From: Sphingomonas metalli
Lineage (GTDB): Bacteria > Pseudomonadota > Alphaproteobacteria > Sphingomonadales > Sphingomonadaceae
Length of the DNA: 64,000 nt
Assembly (NCBI RefSeq): GCF_014641735.1
Contig: NZ_BMIH01000005.1
Coordinates: 186,001-250,000, forward strand
Direction: 5' to 3'
Shown: one piece after another, positions 1 to 8,133 of the stretch
Layout: each line of letters starts with the position of its first letter
How positions within the stretch are numbered: the first letter of the stretch is position 1
Translations under genes and position numbers: made by a program
Notes under the pieces: model-generated
What the model saw: only the letters and a program-made list of their open reading frames with translations
Told to the model about the DNA's origin: nothing
Database searches by the model: none

Positions 1-573
1 AATGCGATCACCATCGCGCTGACCGCAGCGCTGGTCGCGCGCGTCTATGGCTTCGGTGCGCATCTCTCGCCCCAGCATACCGGCTGGCAGCTGCTGCTGT
101 TCGTGGTGGCGCTGGGCGTGCTGTCGGTGCCGCTCGGCACCGGGTTGCGCCAGATCGCGTTCGAGGCGGTCGCGCAGCGCCAGGTCCGCGACACGATCCG
201 CGATCGGTTTCCCGACGCGTCGCGCCTGGGTCAGCTCGACATCGACTATGCGGCCTCGCCGATCCGGATCCGGGCGATGGTGCTGACCCCGCGCCTCGAT
301 CCGCAGGCCGACCGGGCGCTGGCGAGCGACCTGCAGCGCCAGCTGGACCGGCCGATCGACCTGCATGTCGACCAGTTGCAGGTGGATCCCGATGCCGGCG
401 GCGTCGAGGTCGCCCAGATCGCGCAGGCGGGGGCGAGCGCGCCCGATGCCGACCGGCAGCAGCAACGCGCCGCCGCCGATCTGGCGCTGATCGCAGGCGT
501 GGATGCCGACCAAGTGCGCATCGATCCGCAGGCCCGGACGATGACGGTGCAGGCGGCGCCGCTGCCCGGATAG
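1..573 (+). CDS. DUF389-like membrane protein, C-terminal part (5' truncated by window edge)
   Basis: Reading frame 1 is open from the first base to a TAG at 571-573, so the true start lies outside the window. The visible 190 residues begin with a membrane-compatible stretch, then a hydrophobic segment (LLLFVVALGVLSVPLG), followed by a soluble Asp/Gln-rich domain. This looks to me like the C-terminal half of DUF389/TIGR00341-type inner-membrane proteins; that assignment is from memory of the family and is tentative. The role of the family is unknown. The TAG is immediately followed, in the same frame, by more sequence with coding character (577-888), so the original protein probably continued and this copy is truncated. 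Confidence 0.5.
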   Translation, partial: NAITIALTAALVARVYGFGAHLSPQHTGWQLLLFVVALGVLSVPLGTGLRQIAFEAVAQRQVRDTIRDRFPDASRLGQLDIDYAASPIRIRAMVLTPRLDPQADRALASDLQRQLDRPIDLHVDQLQVDPDAGGVEVAQIAQAGASAPDADRQQQRAAADLALIAGVDADQVRIDPQARTMTVQAAPLPG

Positions 574-576
574 ACG

Positions 577-888
577 ATGGAGGGCTATCGTGCGCTGGAG
601 ACACGGGCACGGCAGGCCCTGCCCGCGTGGACGGCCACGCTGTCTCCGCCGGCCGCGACCGCGCCGCCCGCCGTTCCGATCGATGCCGGCGTGATCGGCA
701 GCGCGGCGCTCGATGCCGCGGCCTGGGGCTCGGCCCGGCTCGGCCGCGCGCTGCGGATCGAGGGGGGCAGCACGGCGCAGCGCCGCGCGGTGTCGGCCGG
801 GATCACGGAACGGGGCGGATCGGCCGAGGCCGGTCGACCCGGCGGAGCCTTGCGACTGACCTGGACGCCGCAAGGGGATGATGCATGA
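577..888 (+). pseudogene. In-frame continuation of the DUF389-like gene after a TAG stop
   Basis: This 103-codon open frame starts at an ATG two codons after the TAG that ends the upstream gene and keeps the same frame. Its codon use (GC-rich third positions) matches the upstream part. I see no convincing ribosome binding site at the ATG and no domain of its own. The simplest reading is the severed C-terminus of the upstream protein, created by a nonsense change (TGG, TTG or CAG to TAG). Independent translation by coupling is possible but less likely. Bases 889-963 hold only a short spacer before the next gene. Confidence 0.45.
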
Positions 889-963
889 CACTCCGGCGAG
901 ATTTGGCTGCGGAACACAGCGGGCCGGCGCGCGCTGTGTAGCGGCATCAACCGGGAGCGCTTC

Positions 964-1947
964 ATGCCTGACACCGATCGCCGTACATTGCTGACCGGCG
1001 CGGCGGCGCTCGCCGCGGCGTCGACCACCGCCGCGGCCGCGCAGGACGGGCAGGGGGCCGCCGCGGCGACCACGCCCGCCGCCTCGGCCTATCCCAAGCC
1101 GCCCTTTCCGGTGCAGCGCCAGCCATGGCCCGGCCTCGCCTCCAAGATGAATCCGCGCCCCGACCATGGCGAGCGCAGCTACAAGGGCTCGGGCAAGCTG
1201 GCGGGCAAGAAGGCGCTGATCACCGGCGGCGACAGCGGCATCGGCCGCGCCGCGGCCATCGCCTATGCGCGCGAGGGCGCCGATGTCGCGATCAACTATC
1301 TGCCCGCCGAGGAACCCGATGCGCGCGAGGTCGTCGCCCTGATCCGCGCCGAGGGACGCAAGGCGGTGGCCATCCCCGGCGACCTGCGCGACGAGCGCTT
1401 CTGCCGCAAGCTGGTGGCGCAGGCCGCCGACCAGCTGGGCGGTCTCGACATACTGGTGAACAATGCCGCCCGTCAGCAGACCCGGCCGACCATCGCCGAT
1501 ATCTCGAGCCAGGATTTCGACGATACGATGAAGACCAACGTCTACGCGCCCTTCTGGCTGACGCGTGCGGCGCTCGAGCGGATGGGTCCGGGCGCCGTGA
1601 TCGTCAACACCTCGTCCGAGCAGGCGGGCGACCCCTCGAAGGACATCATCGACTATGCCATGACCCGTGCCGCGGTGCTGAACTTCACCAAGGGCATGGC
1701 CAAGCAGCTCGCCCCACGCGGTATCCGGATGAACGCCGTCGCACCCGGCCCCTTCTGGACACCGCTGCAGGTCAGCGGCGGTGCGACGCCGGACAAGCAG
1801 CGCAGCTTCGGCGAGAGCGCGCCGCTCGGCCGGCCGGGGCAGCCGGCGGAGATCGCCGCGCTCTACGTCGCCGCCGCCGACCCGGCGCTGAGCTTCTCGA
1901 CCGGGCAGATCTTCGGGGCGACCGGCGGCAACGGCCAGCCCGCCTGA
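964..1947 (+). CDS. Exported SDR-family oxidoreductase (YghA-like) with YxxxR instead of YxxxK
   Basis: This is a short-chain dehydrogenase of 327 aa in the 'glucose/ribitol dehydrogenase' (YghA-like) group. An N-terminal segment of about 27 residues (DRRTLLTGAAALAAAS, then AAAAQ) resembles a Tat or Sec signal, suggesting export to the periplasm. The Rossmann glycine motif TGGDSGIG lies near residues 88-95 and NNAA follows in the middle. The active-site region reads NTSS, then Y231-A-M-T-R235, where the family normally has Y-x-x-x-K. Arginine at the catalytic lysine position could weaken or change catalysis. The family uses NAD(P); a periplasmic location would be odd for a free NAD(P) enzyme. 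The stop overlaps the next ORF (TGATG), so the two are probably co-translated. Confidence 0.85.
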   Translation: MPDTDRRTLLTGAAALAAASTTAAAAQDGQGAAAATTPAASAYPKPPFPVQRQPWPGLASKMNPRPDHGERSYKGSGKLAGKKALITGGDSGIGRAAAIAYAREGADVAINYLPAEEPDAREVVALIRAEGRKAVAIPGDLRDERFCRKLVAQAADQLGGLDILVNNAARQQTRPTIADISSQDFDDTMKTNVYAPFWLTRAALERMGPGAVIVNTSSEQAGDPSKDIIDYAMTRAAVLNFTKGMAKQLAPRGIRMNAVAPGPFWTPLQVSGGATPDKQRSFGESAPLGRPGQPAEIAALYVAAADPALSFSTGQIFGATGGNGQPA

Positions 1948-2135
1948 TGGTGGCGCCGATCGACGCGACGACGCTGGCGGAAGCGATCGCGCACCTGCAG
2001 GCGTTTCGCGCGACCCTCTACGACGGCGACGAGGTGGATGTCGCTAGCGGCCTGCGTGCGGAGGACCTCGACATCGTCCTGGCCGCCGCGGAGCGGCAAT
2101 GGGAGGCAGACCGCTCGGCCAGGGCGAGCGGCTGA
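1947..2135 (+). CDS. Small hypothetical protein coupled to the SDR gene
   Basis: A 62-residue ORF starts on the A of the SDR gene's TGA stop (TGATG overlap), a typical arrangement for translational coupling. The product is acidic to neutral and predicted helical (LAEAIAHLQAFRATL, LDIVLAAAERQW), with no signal peptide or membrane segment. I recognise no family. Codon use fits the neighbours. It ends about 55 bp before the TetR gene, whose own promoter begins at 2154. Confidence 0.5.
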   Translation: MVAPIDATTLAEAIAHLQAFRATLYDGDEVDVASGLRAEDLDIVLAAAERQWEADRSARASG

Positions 2136-2153
2136 CCGCCAGGTCCGTCGCCC

Positions 2154-2191
2154 TTGCATAAGTCGCGCAAGGCAATATGTACCGGTCGTTA
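2154..2191 (+). promoter_or_regulatory. Predicted tetR promoter with overlapping TetR operator; leaderless start
   Basis: TTGCAT (2154-2159) and TATGTA (2176-2181) are spaced by 16 bp and would start transcription at about 2188-2191, on the ATG at 2191. No Shine-Dalgarno precedes that ATG, so the mRNA is probably leaderless. The 12-mer TACCGGTCGTTA (2180-2191) overlaps the -10 and the start codon. It matches two similar sites downstream of the gene (consensus TACCGnnCnGTA), which suggests autorepression. Confidence 0.5.
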
Positions 2192-2802
2192 TGGAAACCG
2201 CAACTGCTCCCGCCGCACGGGGGCGCCCCAGAGAGTTCTGCACCGACCGCGCGCTGGCCGCGGCGCTCGGCGTGTTCTGGTCGAAAGGCTATGAGGGCAC
2301 GTCGATGGCCGATCTGACGGAGGCAATGGGGATCACCAAGCCGAGCCTCTATGCCGCTTTCGGCAACAAGGAGGCGCTGTTCCACAAGGCGCTCGACCTC
2401 TACGAGGCGGAAAAGCTGCAATATACCCGCGCGGCGCTGAAGCAGCCGACGGCCCGGGCGGTGGCCGAGCATTTCATGCGCGGCGCGATCGAGGCGCAGC
2501 TGAGCAGCTGCGATCCGCGCGGCTGCCTGGGCGTGATCAGCGCCACGGCCTGCGGCGCGGAAGCCGAATCGATCAAGGCGGACGTCATCCAGCGCCGCGC
2601 CTCTTCCCAGGCGGCGCTGGTCGAACGGTTCGAACAGGCCAAGCGCGACGGCGATCTGCCGTCGCATGTCGATGTCGCCGGGCTGACCAGCCTGCTCTAC
2701 GCCATCCTTCAGGGGATGGCGGTGCAGGCCGGGTCCGGTGCGAGCCGTGCCGATCTGGAGCGGGTGGTCGAGACGAGCCTGGCGCTCTGGCCGGGCCGCT
2801 AA
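2191..2802 (+). CDS. TetR/AcrR-family transcriptional repressor
   Basis: A 203-aa one-component regulator. The N-terminus has the RGRPREF lead-in and the TetR helix-turn-helix (AAALGVFWSKGYEGTSMADLTEA, ending in ITKPSLYAAFGNKEALF) at about residues 10-60. The C-terminal ligand-binding domain resembles the TetR_C group of sphingomonads and rhizobia; CDPRGCLG is characteristic of that group. The ligand cannot be read from sequence. The ATG at 2191 is chosen because the HTH begins right after it. Sites resembling its operator lie over its own start and in the intergenic region after it (2809-2820, 2856-2867), so it probably represses itself and a rightward transcript. Confidence 0.9.
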   Translation: METATAPAARGRPREFCTDRALAAALGVFWSKGYEGTSMADLTEAMGITKPSLYAAFGNKEALFHKALDLYEAEKLQYTRAALKQPTARAVAEHFMRGAIEAQLSSCDPRGCLGVISATACGAEAESIKADVIQRRASSQAALVERFEQAKRDGDLPSHVDVAGLTSLLYAILQGMAVQAGSGASRADLERVVETSLALWPGR

Positions 2803-2808
2803 AAAACG

Positions 2809-2869
2809 TACCGGGCGGTATAGAAAGCCATTGACGCTCCCGGCTTCCGCTTATATACCGACCAGTATA
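2809..2869 (+). promoter_or_regulatory. Two TetR-type operators overlapping a rightward promoter
   Basis: TACCGGGCGGTA (2809-2820) is a palindrome and TACCGACCAGTA (2856-2867) lies within the inverted repeat TATAC-N6-GTATA (2854-2869). A promoter with TTGACG (2831-2836), a 17-bp spacer and TATACC (2854-2859) runs rightward, and the second operator covers its -10. The likely regulator is the TetR protein encoded just upstream. The rest of the 2803-3121 gap is a leader with a G/C-rich palindromic stretch (about 2889-2912) and no convincing gene; a 23-codon frame at 2884-2955 is unsupported. Confidence 0.6.
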
Positions 2870-3121
2870 GAAAGTGGCGCCGGATGATCGGCCCCCGGCC
2901 TTCGACAGGGGGCCGCAGGCCGCCACCCGACGACGACGATGACAGCGTCCCGTAACCGGCGTCGTCATTGATCAGCGTAACGACTGCAAGACACCGATCG
3001 CTCGCCCCGTTCGCGGCGGGTAGGTGCGATGCCATGCCCGTCTGCCGCCGGCTCGTCCGGACGGCGAAGGATGGATCGCGCCTGCCTGCCCCGCGGCCGG
3101 GGCCATGAAGGGAGACAGATC

Positions 3122-3511
3122 ATGGCCTATATGGATTTCACGCGCGATCCGCTGCTCGCCCCCAGCCTCGACGCGCCCCGTCACGATCCGGTCGAGCCCG
3201 AGCAGACCGGCCTGAGTGCGCTGGAGTGGCAGGTGGTGGCGCTGGCGCAGCGCGACCGCATGTCGTCGCTGAACAAGCCCGGCCGGCTCGCCATCGCGCT
3301 TGGTACGGTCTTCGGTCCGCTCCAGCACAACCCCCGCCTGGCCGACCCGAAGCTCGAGGCGCTGCGCCGGATGGCGGTGCTCAGCTGGCATCGCGGCTTC
3401 TCGGTGCCGGTCAGCGAGATCAAGGCGTTCCACGGTGCGGGCTTCTCGCCCGCCCAGTATGAGACCCTGGTGAGCAGCATCCTCGCCGCCCGTCCGCGGG
3501 TGCGGGCCTGA
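3122..3511 (+). CDS. Hypothetical protein, 129 aa
   Basis: This is a soluble, mixed-charge protein without signal peptide or membrane segment. The start at 3122 is preceded by a good ribosome binding site (GGGAGA about 7 nt upstream). It contains EWQVVALAQRDR in the first half and HGAGFSPAQYETL near the C-terminus. I do not recognise the family. It is the first good ORF after the TetR-controlled promoter at 2831-2859, although the leader is about 250 nt long. Codon use is typical of the region. Confidence 0.65.
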   Translation: MAYMDFTRDPLLAPSLDAPRHDPVEPEQTGLSALEWQVVALAQRDRMSSLNKPGRLAIALGTVFGPLQHNPRLADPKLEALRRMAVLSWHRGFSVPVSEIKAFHGAGFSPAQYETLVSSILAARPRVRA

Positions 3512-3601
3512 TCCATGACAGCGAAATATCCTCGGCACGCTAACGTACCCGTCACGGTTTGACGCAAGTCTCGTTAACCATTGGTCCCTAGACGGGACCG
3601 T

Positions 3602-3967
3602 GTGAAAAACGCGTCGAATACGAGCAGTTTGGAGAGCAACGGTCGCCATCGGCGGGCGCTTGGCGTCCAGATCGGGCTGATCCTGATCGGTGCGCTCATG
3701 CTGATCGGCTGGCCGCGCGAGGATGGCGACGTGCTGCTCGTGCCACTGGCCGCCAGCCTGCCCTCGACGATCAACCTCGCCCTCGCCCATCATGGCCGCA
3801 TCGTCGCGGCCGCGCCCCGCGTCGGCGGCGTGATCGTGCGCAGTCCGAACGGCGGGGACGATGCGGCGACCCTGATCGCCGCGCAGGTCCGCCACGGAAC
3901 GCTGGCGATCGGCGTTCCCGCCGCGATGTGCGGCGCACTGGCCAGCCTGCCCGGGGCATCGGGCTGA
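3602..3967 (+). CDS. Small membrane-anchored hypothetical protein coupled to a chemotaxis receptor
   Basis: The likely start is GTG at 3602; the exact start is uncertain. After a charged N-terminus there is one hydrophobic segment ([16 protein letters not shown], about residues 22-37) followed by about 80 residues that would face the periplasm. The stop overlaps the ATG of the next gene (TGATG), implying co-translation with the methyl-accepting protein. No known family is recognised. Its position suggests an accessory or sensory partner of the receptor, but that is inference. A TTAACCAT motif (3574-3581), resembling a CtrA half-site, lies just upstream. Confidence 0.6.
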   Translation: MKNASNTSSLESNGRHRRALGVQIGLILIGALMLIGWPREDGDVLLVPLAASLPSTINLALAHHGRIVAAAPRVGGVIVRSPNGGDDAATLIAAQVRHGTLAIGVPAAMCGALASLPGASG

Positions 3968-5574
3968 TGGCCCTCGCCATGCGACACCGCGCCCGCCGGC
4001 CGCTCGTCCACGCGCGGATCGGCTGGCTGCAATCCGCCAACAGCCTGGGCGAACTGCGCCAGCGCGGCATGGAGGCGATCGTCCTGCTCGCCTGGGCGGC
4101 GTTCGTCACGATCGCGATGACCAGCCTGGTCCTGCATGCGCCGGTGCTGCCCACCGTGGCGGCCGGACTGGCCGCGCTGTTCCTGCCGACCAAGCTGGCG
4201 CTGGAAGGGCGCCACGACGCGCCCGCGCGGCTGATCGTCGGCACGCTGGCCGCGGCGATCCCGGCGCTGCTCGTCTTCGCCCTGCGCGGGCACGACTGGC
4301 AGATGGACGCCCATATGTACTTCTTCGTGGCGCTCGCCACGCTGACCGTGCTGTGCGACTGGCGGCCGATCGCGGTCGCCGCCGTGCTGATCGCGGCGCA
4401 TCATCTGGCGCTGCAATGGGCGTCGCCCGACTGGGTATTCACCGGCGACAATCATTTCGGCCGCGTGGTCTTCCACGCCGTCGCGGTCATCCTGCAATTT
4501 GCGGTACTGGCGGCGCTGGCGAGCTGGCTGACCCGGATGTTCGAGGCGCAGGCCGCGGCGGTGCGCACCAGCGAAGCGCTGATCCAGGAGGCCGAGGCGG
4601 CACGCGAACGTGCGACGTCGGCGCTGGAGGAGGTGAGGCGCTCGACCGCGGCGCTGGACGATGCGCGTCGCCACAGCCATGCGGCCGAAGAACGCCACGC
4701 CCGCCAGCGGCAGACCGAACTCGCGCAGCTCGCCACCGAGTTCGACGGCCGGATCGCGGCGATCATCGTCACGCTCGAACAGGCGGCGGGAGGCCTGGAG
4801 GCGATGTCGTGCAAGCTCGAAGCGCTGGCGAACGACGTGCAGGGGCAGGCGCGCGACGTCAGCGCCAGCACCGCCGATGCGACGGCGGAGATCAGCCATG
4901 TCGCCAGTGCTCTGACGACGCTCGGCTCGTCGATCGGCTCGATCGCGGCGGGCGCGGATCAGCAACGGAGCCTGACCTCCGCCGGCCGCGTCCAGGGGCA
5001 GCGCAGCGTCGAGACGATCGCGCGTCTGGTCTGCGGGGTCGACGAGATCGAGGCATTCCTCGACCAGATCCGGGCGATCGCGGCGAAGACCAACCTGCTT
5101 GCGCTGAATGCGACGATCGAGGCGGCGCGGGCGGGGGATGCAGGCCGCGGCTTCGCCGTGGTCGCGACCGAAGTGAAGGGGCTGGCCGGTGAGACCAACC
5201 GCGCGAGCGGCCGGATCATCGATATTCTCGGTGACATCCGCCAGGCGGTAGAGGCGGCCTCGACCGACGTGAACGCGGTCGGCGACGCTGTCGAGGAGGT
5301 GGCGAGCGCGGCCAAGGTGATAGCAGAGGATGTCGAGAGCCAGCGCCTGATCGCGCAGAACGTTCGCGAAAGCGCGGCCTTTGCGGCCGAGCGGGGCACC
5401 GACATCCGCGCGCGCATGTCCGACCTGACCGCGCATATGGCGTCTGCCGTGCACCTGTCGTCGGAGGTACGGGCGAGCACCGGTGCACTCTTCGCCGGGG
5501 CCAAGGAGCTGCGCGCGTCCTCCGACCGGTTCGTCTCCGCGCTGCGGCTGATACCGGGTGGGCACGCGGCGTAG
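3967..5574 (+). CDS. Methyl-accepting chemotaxis protein with multi-pass membrane sensor
   Basis: A 535-aa receptor. Residues about 35-190 hold five or six hydrophobic segments with little periplasmic sequence (for example [20 protein letters not shown] and [19 protein letters not shown]), so it senses through a membrane-embedded domain rather than a classical periplasmic one. A coiled coil follows, then the cytoplasmic signalling domain with the conserved hairpin tip ([19 protein letters not shown], about residue 377 onwards). Such proteins control CheA or a CheA-like kinase. No other chemotaxis gene is in the window. The ATG overlaps the stop of the upstream small membrane protein. Confidence 0.9.
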   Translation: MALAMRHRARRPLVHARIGWLQSANSLGELRQRGMEAIVLLAWAAFVTIAMTSLVLHAPVLPTVAAGLAALFLPTKLALEGRHDAPARLIVGTLAAAIPALLVFALRGHDWQMDAHMYFFVALATLTVLCDWRPIAVAAVLIAAHHLALQWASPDWVFTGDNHFGRVVFHAVAVILQFAVLAALASWLTRMFEAQAAAVRTSEALIQEAEAARERATSALEEVRRSTAALDDARRHSHAAEERHARQRQTELAQLATEFDGRIAAIIVTLEQAAGGLEAMSCKLEALANDVQGQARDVSASTADATAEISHVASALTTLGSSIGSIAAGADQQRSLTSAGRVQGQRSVETIARLVCGVDEIEAFLDQIRAIAAKTNLLALNATIEAARAGDAGRGFAVVATEVKGLAGETNRASGRIIDILGDIRQAVEAASTDVNAVGDAVEEVASAAKVIAEDVESQRLIAQNVRESAAFAAERGTDIRARMSDLTAHMASAVHLSSEVRASTGALFAGAKELRASSDRFVSALRLIPGGHAA

Positions 5575-5703
5575 CGGCGGGCAAGGCTCCGATCGCTCGG
5601 GGCGGACGCCGGCCGCGCCTTTGACAAAGCCGTCCCGGCCTCTACCGCTGGGTGAGTCGACGGCCCGGACGATGTCCGTCCGGCCCGTGCGGCGGAGGGC
5701 GCG

Positions 5704-7929
5704 ATGATCCATCGCCGGTCGATCCTGCTCCACGCGCTGGCGCTGCCCGCCTGGCCGGCGCTGGCCCGCGCGGCGCAGGAGCGGATCGAGGATCTGCTCG
5801 CGCGGATGACCCTGGCGGAGAAGGCGGGGCAGCTGTCCTGCTTCTCCGACACGGTGCGGCCGCTTGGCCGCGCGACCAATCCCGGCGAGGCGGCGCGCGA
5901 TGCGGATGCGATGCTCGCCGCCATCCGCGCGGGGCAGGTGGGAATGCTGTTCAACGGCCATGGCGTGGCGGGTGCGCGGCGGGCGCAGCGCGCGGCGTTG
6001 CAGAGCCGGCTGGGCATCCCGCTCGTCTTCGCGGCCGACGTGATCCACGGATACGAGACGATCTTTCCGATCCCGCTGGCCGAGGCCGCCGCCTTCGATC
6101 CCGCCCTGTCCGAACGGGTCGCACGCGCCGTCGCGCGGGAGGCGACGGCCGGCGGGCTCCACTGGACCTTCGCGCCGATGGTCGACGTGGCGCGCGATCA
6201 GCGCTGGGGCCGGGTCGCCGAAGGGGCGGGAGAGGACGTGCATCTCGGCGCCGTGCTCGCCGCGGCGCGGGTGCGCGGGTTCCAGGGCAACGACCTGTCG
6301 GCCGAGGATGCGCTCTGCGCCACGCCCAAGCATTTCGCCGGCTATGGCGCGGTGACGGGCGGGATGGAATATGGCGCTGTCGACATGGCTCCGACGACCT
6401 TGCAGGCCGTGCATCTGCCGCCCTTCGAAGCGGCGTTCGCGGCAGGGGCGGGAGCGGTGATGGCGAGCTTCACCGACGTCAACGGTGTACCCGCCACGGC
6501 CAACCGGCCGCTGCTGACCGGCATCCTGCGCGACCAGCTTCGTTTTGCGGGACCATGCGTGTCGGACTATGCCGCCGACCGCGAGCTGATCGCGCATGGC
6601 GCTGCGGCGGACGAGGCGGATGCCGCGCGCCGCGCGATCCTTGCCGGCACCGACATCAGCATGCAGAGCGGGCTCTACAATGCCCATCTCCCGGCGCTGG
6701 TCGCGGACGGGCGCGTGCCGATCGCGCGGGTGGACGAGGCGGTGCGGCGGGTGCTGGCGCTCAAGCTGCGGCTGGGCCTGTTCGACCGGCCCTATCGCTC
6801 GCTCGACCCCGATGCCGAGCGGACCCGGATCGCCACCCCCGCCACCCGGCAGCTGGCGCGCGAGGCGGCGGAGCGCGAAATCGTGCTGTTGCGCAACGAG
6901 GGCGCGGTACTGCCGCTCCGTGCCGATGTAAGCCGCATCGCGCTGATCGGCCCCTGCGCCGCCGGCGTCGACCAGCTGGACGGCCCGTGGAGCTTCGCGG
7001 GATACCGGCGGACAGGTGTCGACCTCGCCACCGCCTTGCGCGAGCGCCTGGGAGCTCGGCTGGTGGTCGAGCCAGGCTGCGCGATCGACGCGCCGGTCGC
7101 GGGCAGCCTCGCTCGCGCGGTGGCGGCCGCACGCGCGGCCGACGTGGTGCTGCTCGCGATCGGCGAGGGCGCCGATATGTCGGGCGAGGCGAACAGCCGC
7201 AGCGCCATCACCCTGCCTGCCGCGCAACAGGCGCTCGCCGAGGCGGTCGCCGCCACGGGCACGCCGATGGTCGTCGTGCTGCGCCATGGCCGGGCGCTGG
7301 CGCTCGAAGGCGCGGTGGCGGATGCGCCCGCGATCCTCGCGACCTGGTTCCTCGGCTGCGAGACCGGTCCGGCGATCGCCGCCATCCTGTTCGGGGACCG
7401 CGAGCCGACCGGACGGCTGCCGGTCAGCTTCCCCTTCGCCACCGGGCAGCAGCCATGGTCCTACGATCGACTGCCGACCGGCCGGCCGCCGCCGGATCCG
7501 CCTGCGCCGCAGGGCGGCACCGGGCGGTGGCGCGACGCGCCGGATGCGCCGCGTTACGCCTTCGGCCATGGGCTCGGCTATACCCGCTTCACGCTGGACG
7601 ACGTGACCGTGCCGCCGGTGCTGGGCAATGCCGGCGCGGTCCGGGTGACGGTGCGCAATCGCGGTGCGCGGCGCGGCAGCCATGTCGTGCAGCTCTATGT
7701 CCGCCAGCGGGTGGCGAGCCGGGCACGGCCGGTGCGCCAGCTCAAGGGCTTCGCGCGGGTGACGCTCGATCCGGGCGAGAGCCGGACGCTGGCGATCCCG
7801 CTTGGGCGGCAGGATCTGGCGATCGTCGACGAGGCGGGCGTGCGGCAGGTCGAGCCCGGTACGGTCGACCTATGGGTTGCGGCGAGCGCGAGCGATGCGG
7901 GGCTGCACGCGACCACGCAGCTCGCCTGA
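5704..7929 (+). CDS. GH3 beta-glucosidase, exported
   Basis: A 741-aa glycoside hydrolase family 3 enzyme that releases terminal beta-linked glucose (or xylose) from oligosaccharides. The N-terminus (HRRSILLHALALPAWPALARA) is a signal peptide, so it acts in the periplasm. The TIM-barrel domain contains the KHF(A)GYG segment, and the catalytic nucleophile is D288 in CVSDYAAD. The alpha/beta sandwich domain follows, and a fibronectin-III-like domain closes the protein (RVTVRNRGARRGSHVVQLY). A ribosome binding site (GGAGGG) lies 8 nt before the ATG. It stands alone, but its activity fits the other exo-glycosidases further right. Confidence 0.92.
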   Translation: MIHRRSILLHALALPAWPALARAAQERIEDLLARMTLAEKAGQLSCFSDTVRPLGRATNPGEAARDADAMLAAIRAGQVGMLFNGHGVAGARRAQRAALQSRLGIPLVFAADVIHGYETIFPIPLAEAAAFDPALSERVARAVAREATAGGLHWTFAPMVDVARDQRWGRVAEGAGEDVHLGAVLAAARVRGFQGNDLSAEDALCATPKHFAGYGAVTGGMEYGAVDMAPTTLQAVHLPPFEAAFAAGAGAVMASFTDVNGVPATANRPLLTGILRDQLRFAGPCVSDYAADRELIAHGAAADEADAARRAILAGTDISMQSGLYNAHLPALVADGRVPIARVDEAVRRVLALKLRLGLFDRPYRSLDPDAERTRIATPATRQLAREAAEREIVLLRNEGAVLPLRADVSRIALIGPCAAGVDQLDGPWSFAGYRRTGVDLATALRERLGARLVVEPGCAIDAPVAGSLARAVAAARAADVVLLAIGEGADMSGEANSRSAITLPAAQQALAEAVAATGTPMVVVLRHGRALALEGAVADAPAILATWFLGCETGPAIAAILFGDREPTGRLPVSFPFATGQQPWSYDRLPTGRPPPDPPAPQGGTGRWRDAPDAPRYAFGHGLGYTRFTLDDVTVPPVLGNAGAVRVTVRNRGARRGSHVVQLYVRQRVASRARPVRQLKGFARVTLDPGESRTLAIPLGRQDLAIVDEAGVRQVEPGTVDLWVAASASDAGLHATTQLA

Positions 7930-7936
7930 TCGATGG

Positions 7937-7955
7937 GGCCGGGCAGCACCCGGCC
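7937..7955. terminator. Hairpin after the GH3 gene
   Basis: GGCCGGG (7937-7943) and CCCGGCC (7949-7955) form a perfect 7-bp stem with a 5-nt loop, 8 bp after the GH3 stop. There is no T-tract, so it may only stabilise the 3' end or assist Rho. The rest of 7956-8133 shows no gene. Confidence 0.3.
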
Positions 7956-8133
7956 ACCGCGCACAGACCGTGCTTCCGGCGCAGGCTGGGGCCTGCTGCA
8001 GGCCTCGCGCCGACGCTATGACCGCTGGGTTCGCCTGGCTGGCATGAGGATTTTGTTACCCTCGACGGATCAAAGTCTTAGGTTCGGCCGGGCGACTGGC
8101 ATTCGCGCGCGCCTCGGCTAAGCTGGCCGGGCG

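Noticed and set aside
2884-2955. 23-codon frame in the leader after the TetR operators
   Set aside because: No good ribosome binding site; composition follows a GC palindrome. Not enough support for a gene.
3574-3581. TTAACCAT, a possible CtrA half-site before the chemotaxis pair
   Set aside because: A single 8-bp match; no clear second half-site or -10. Mentioned only as a note.
3790-7683. Very long minus-strand open frame opposite the chemotaxis receptor and GH3 genes
   Set aside because: Arg/Pro/His-rich translation without motifs; an antisense shadow caused by high GC. The plus-strand genes have clear domains.
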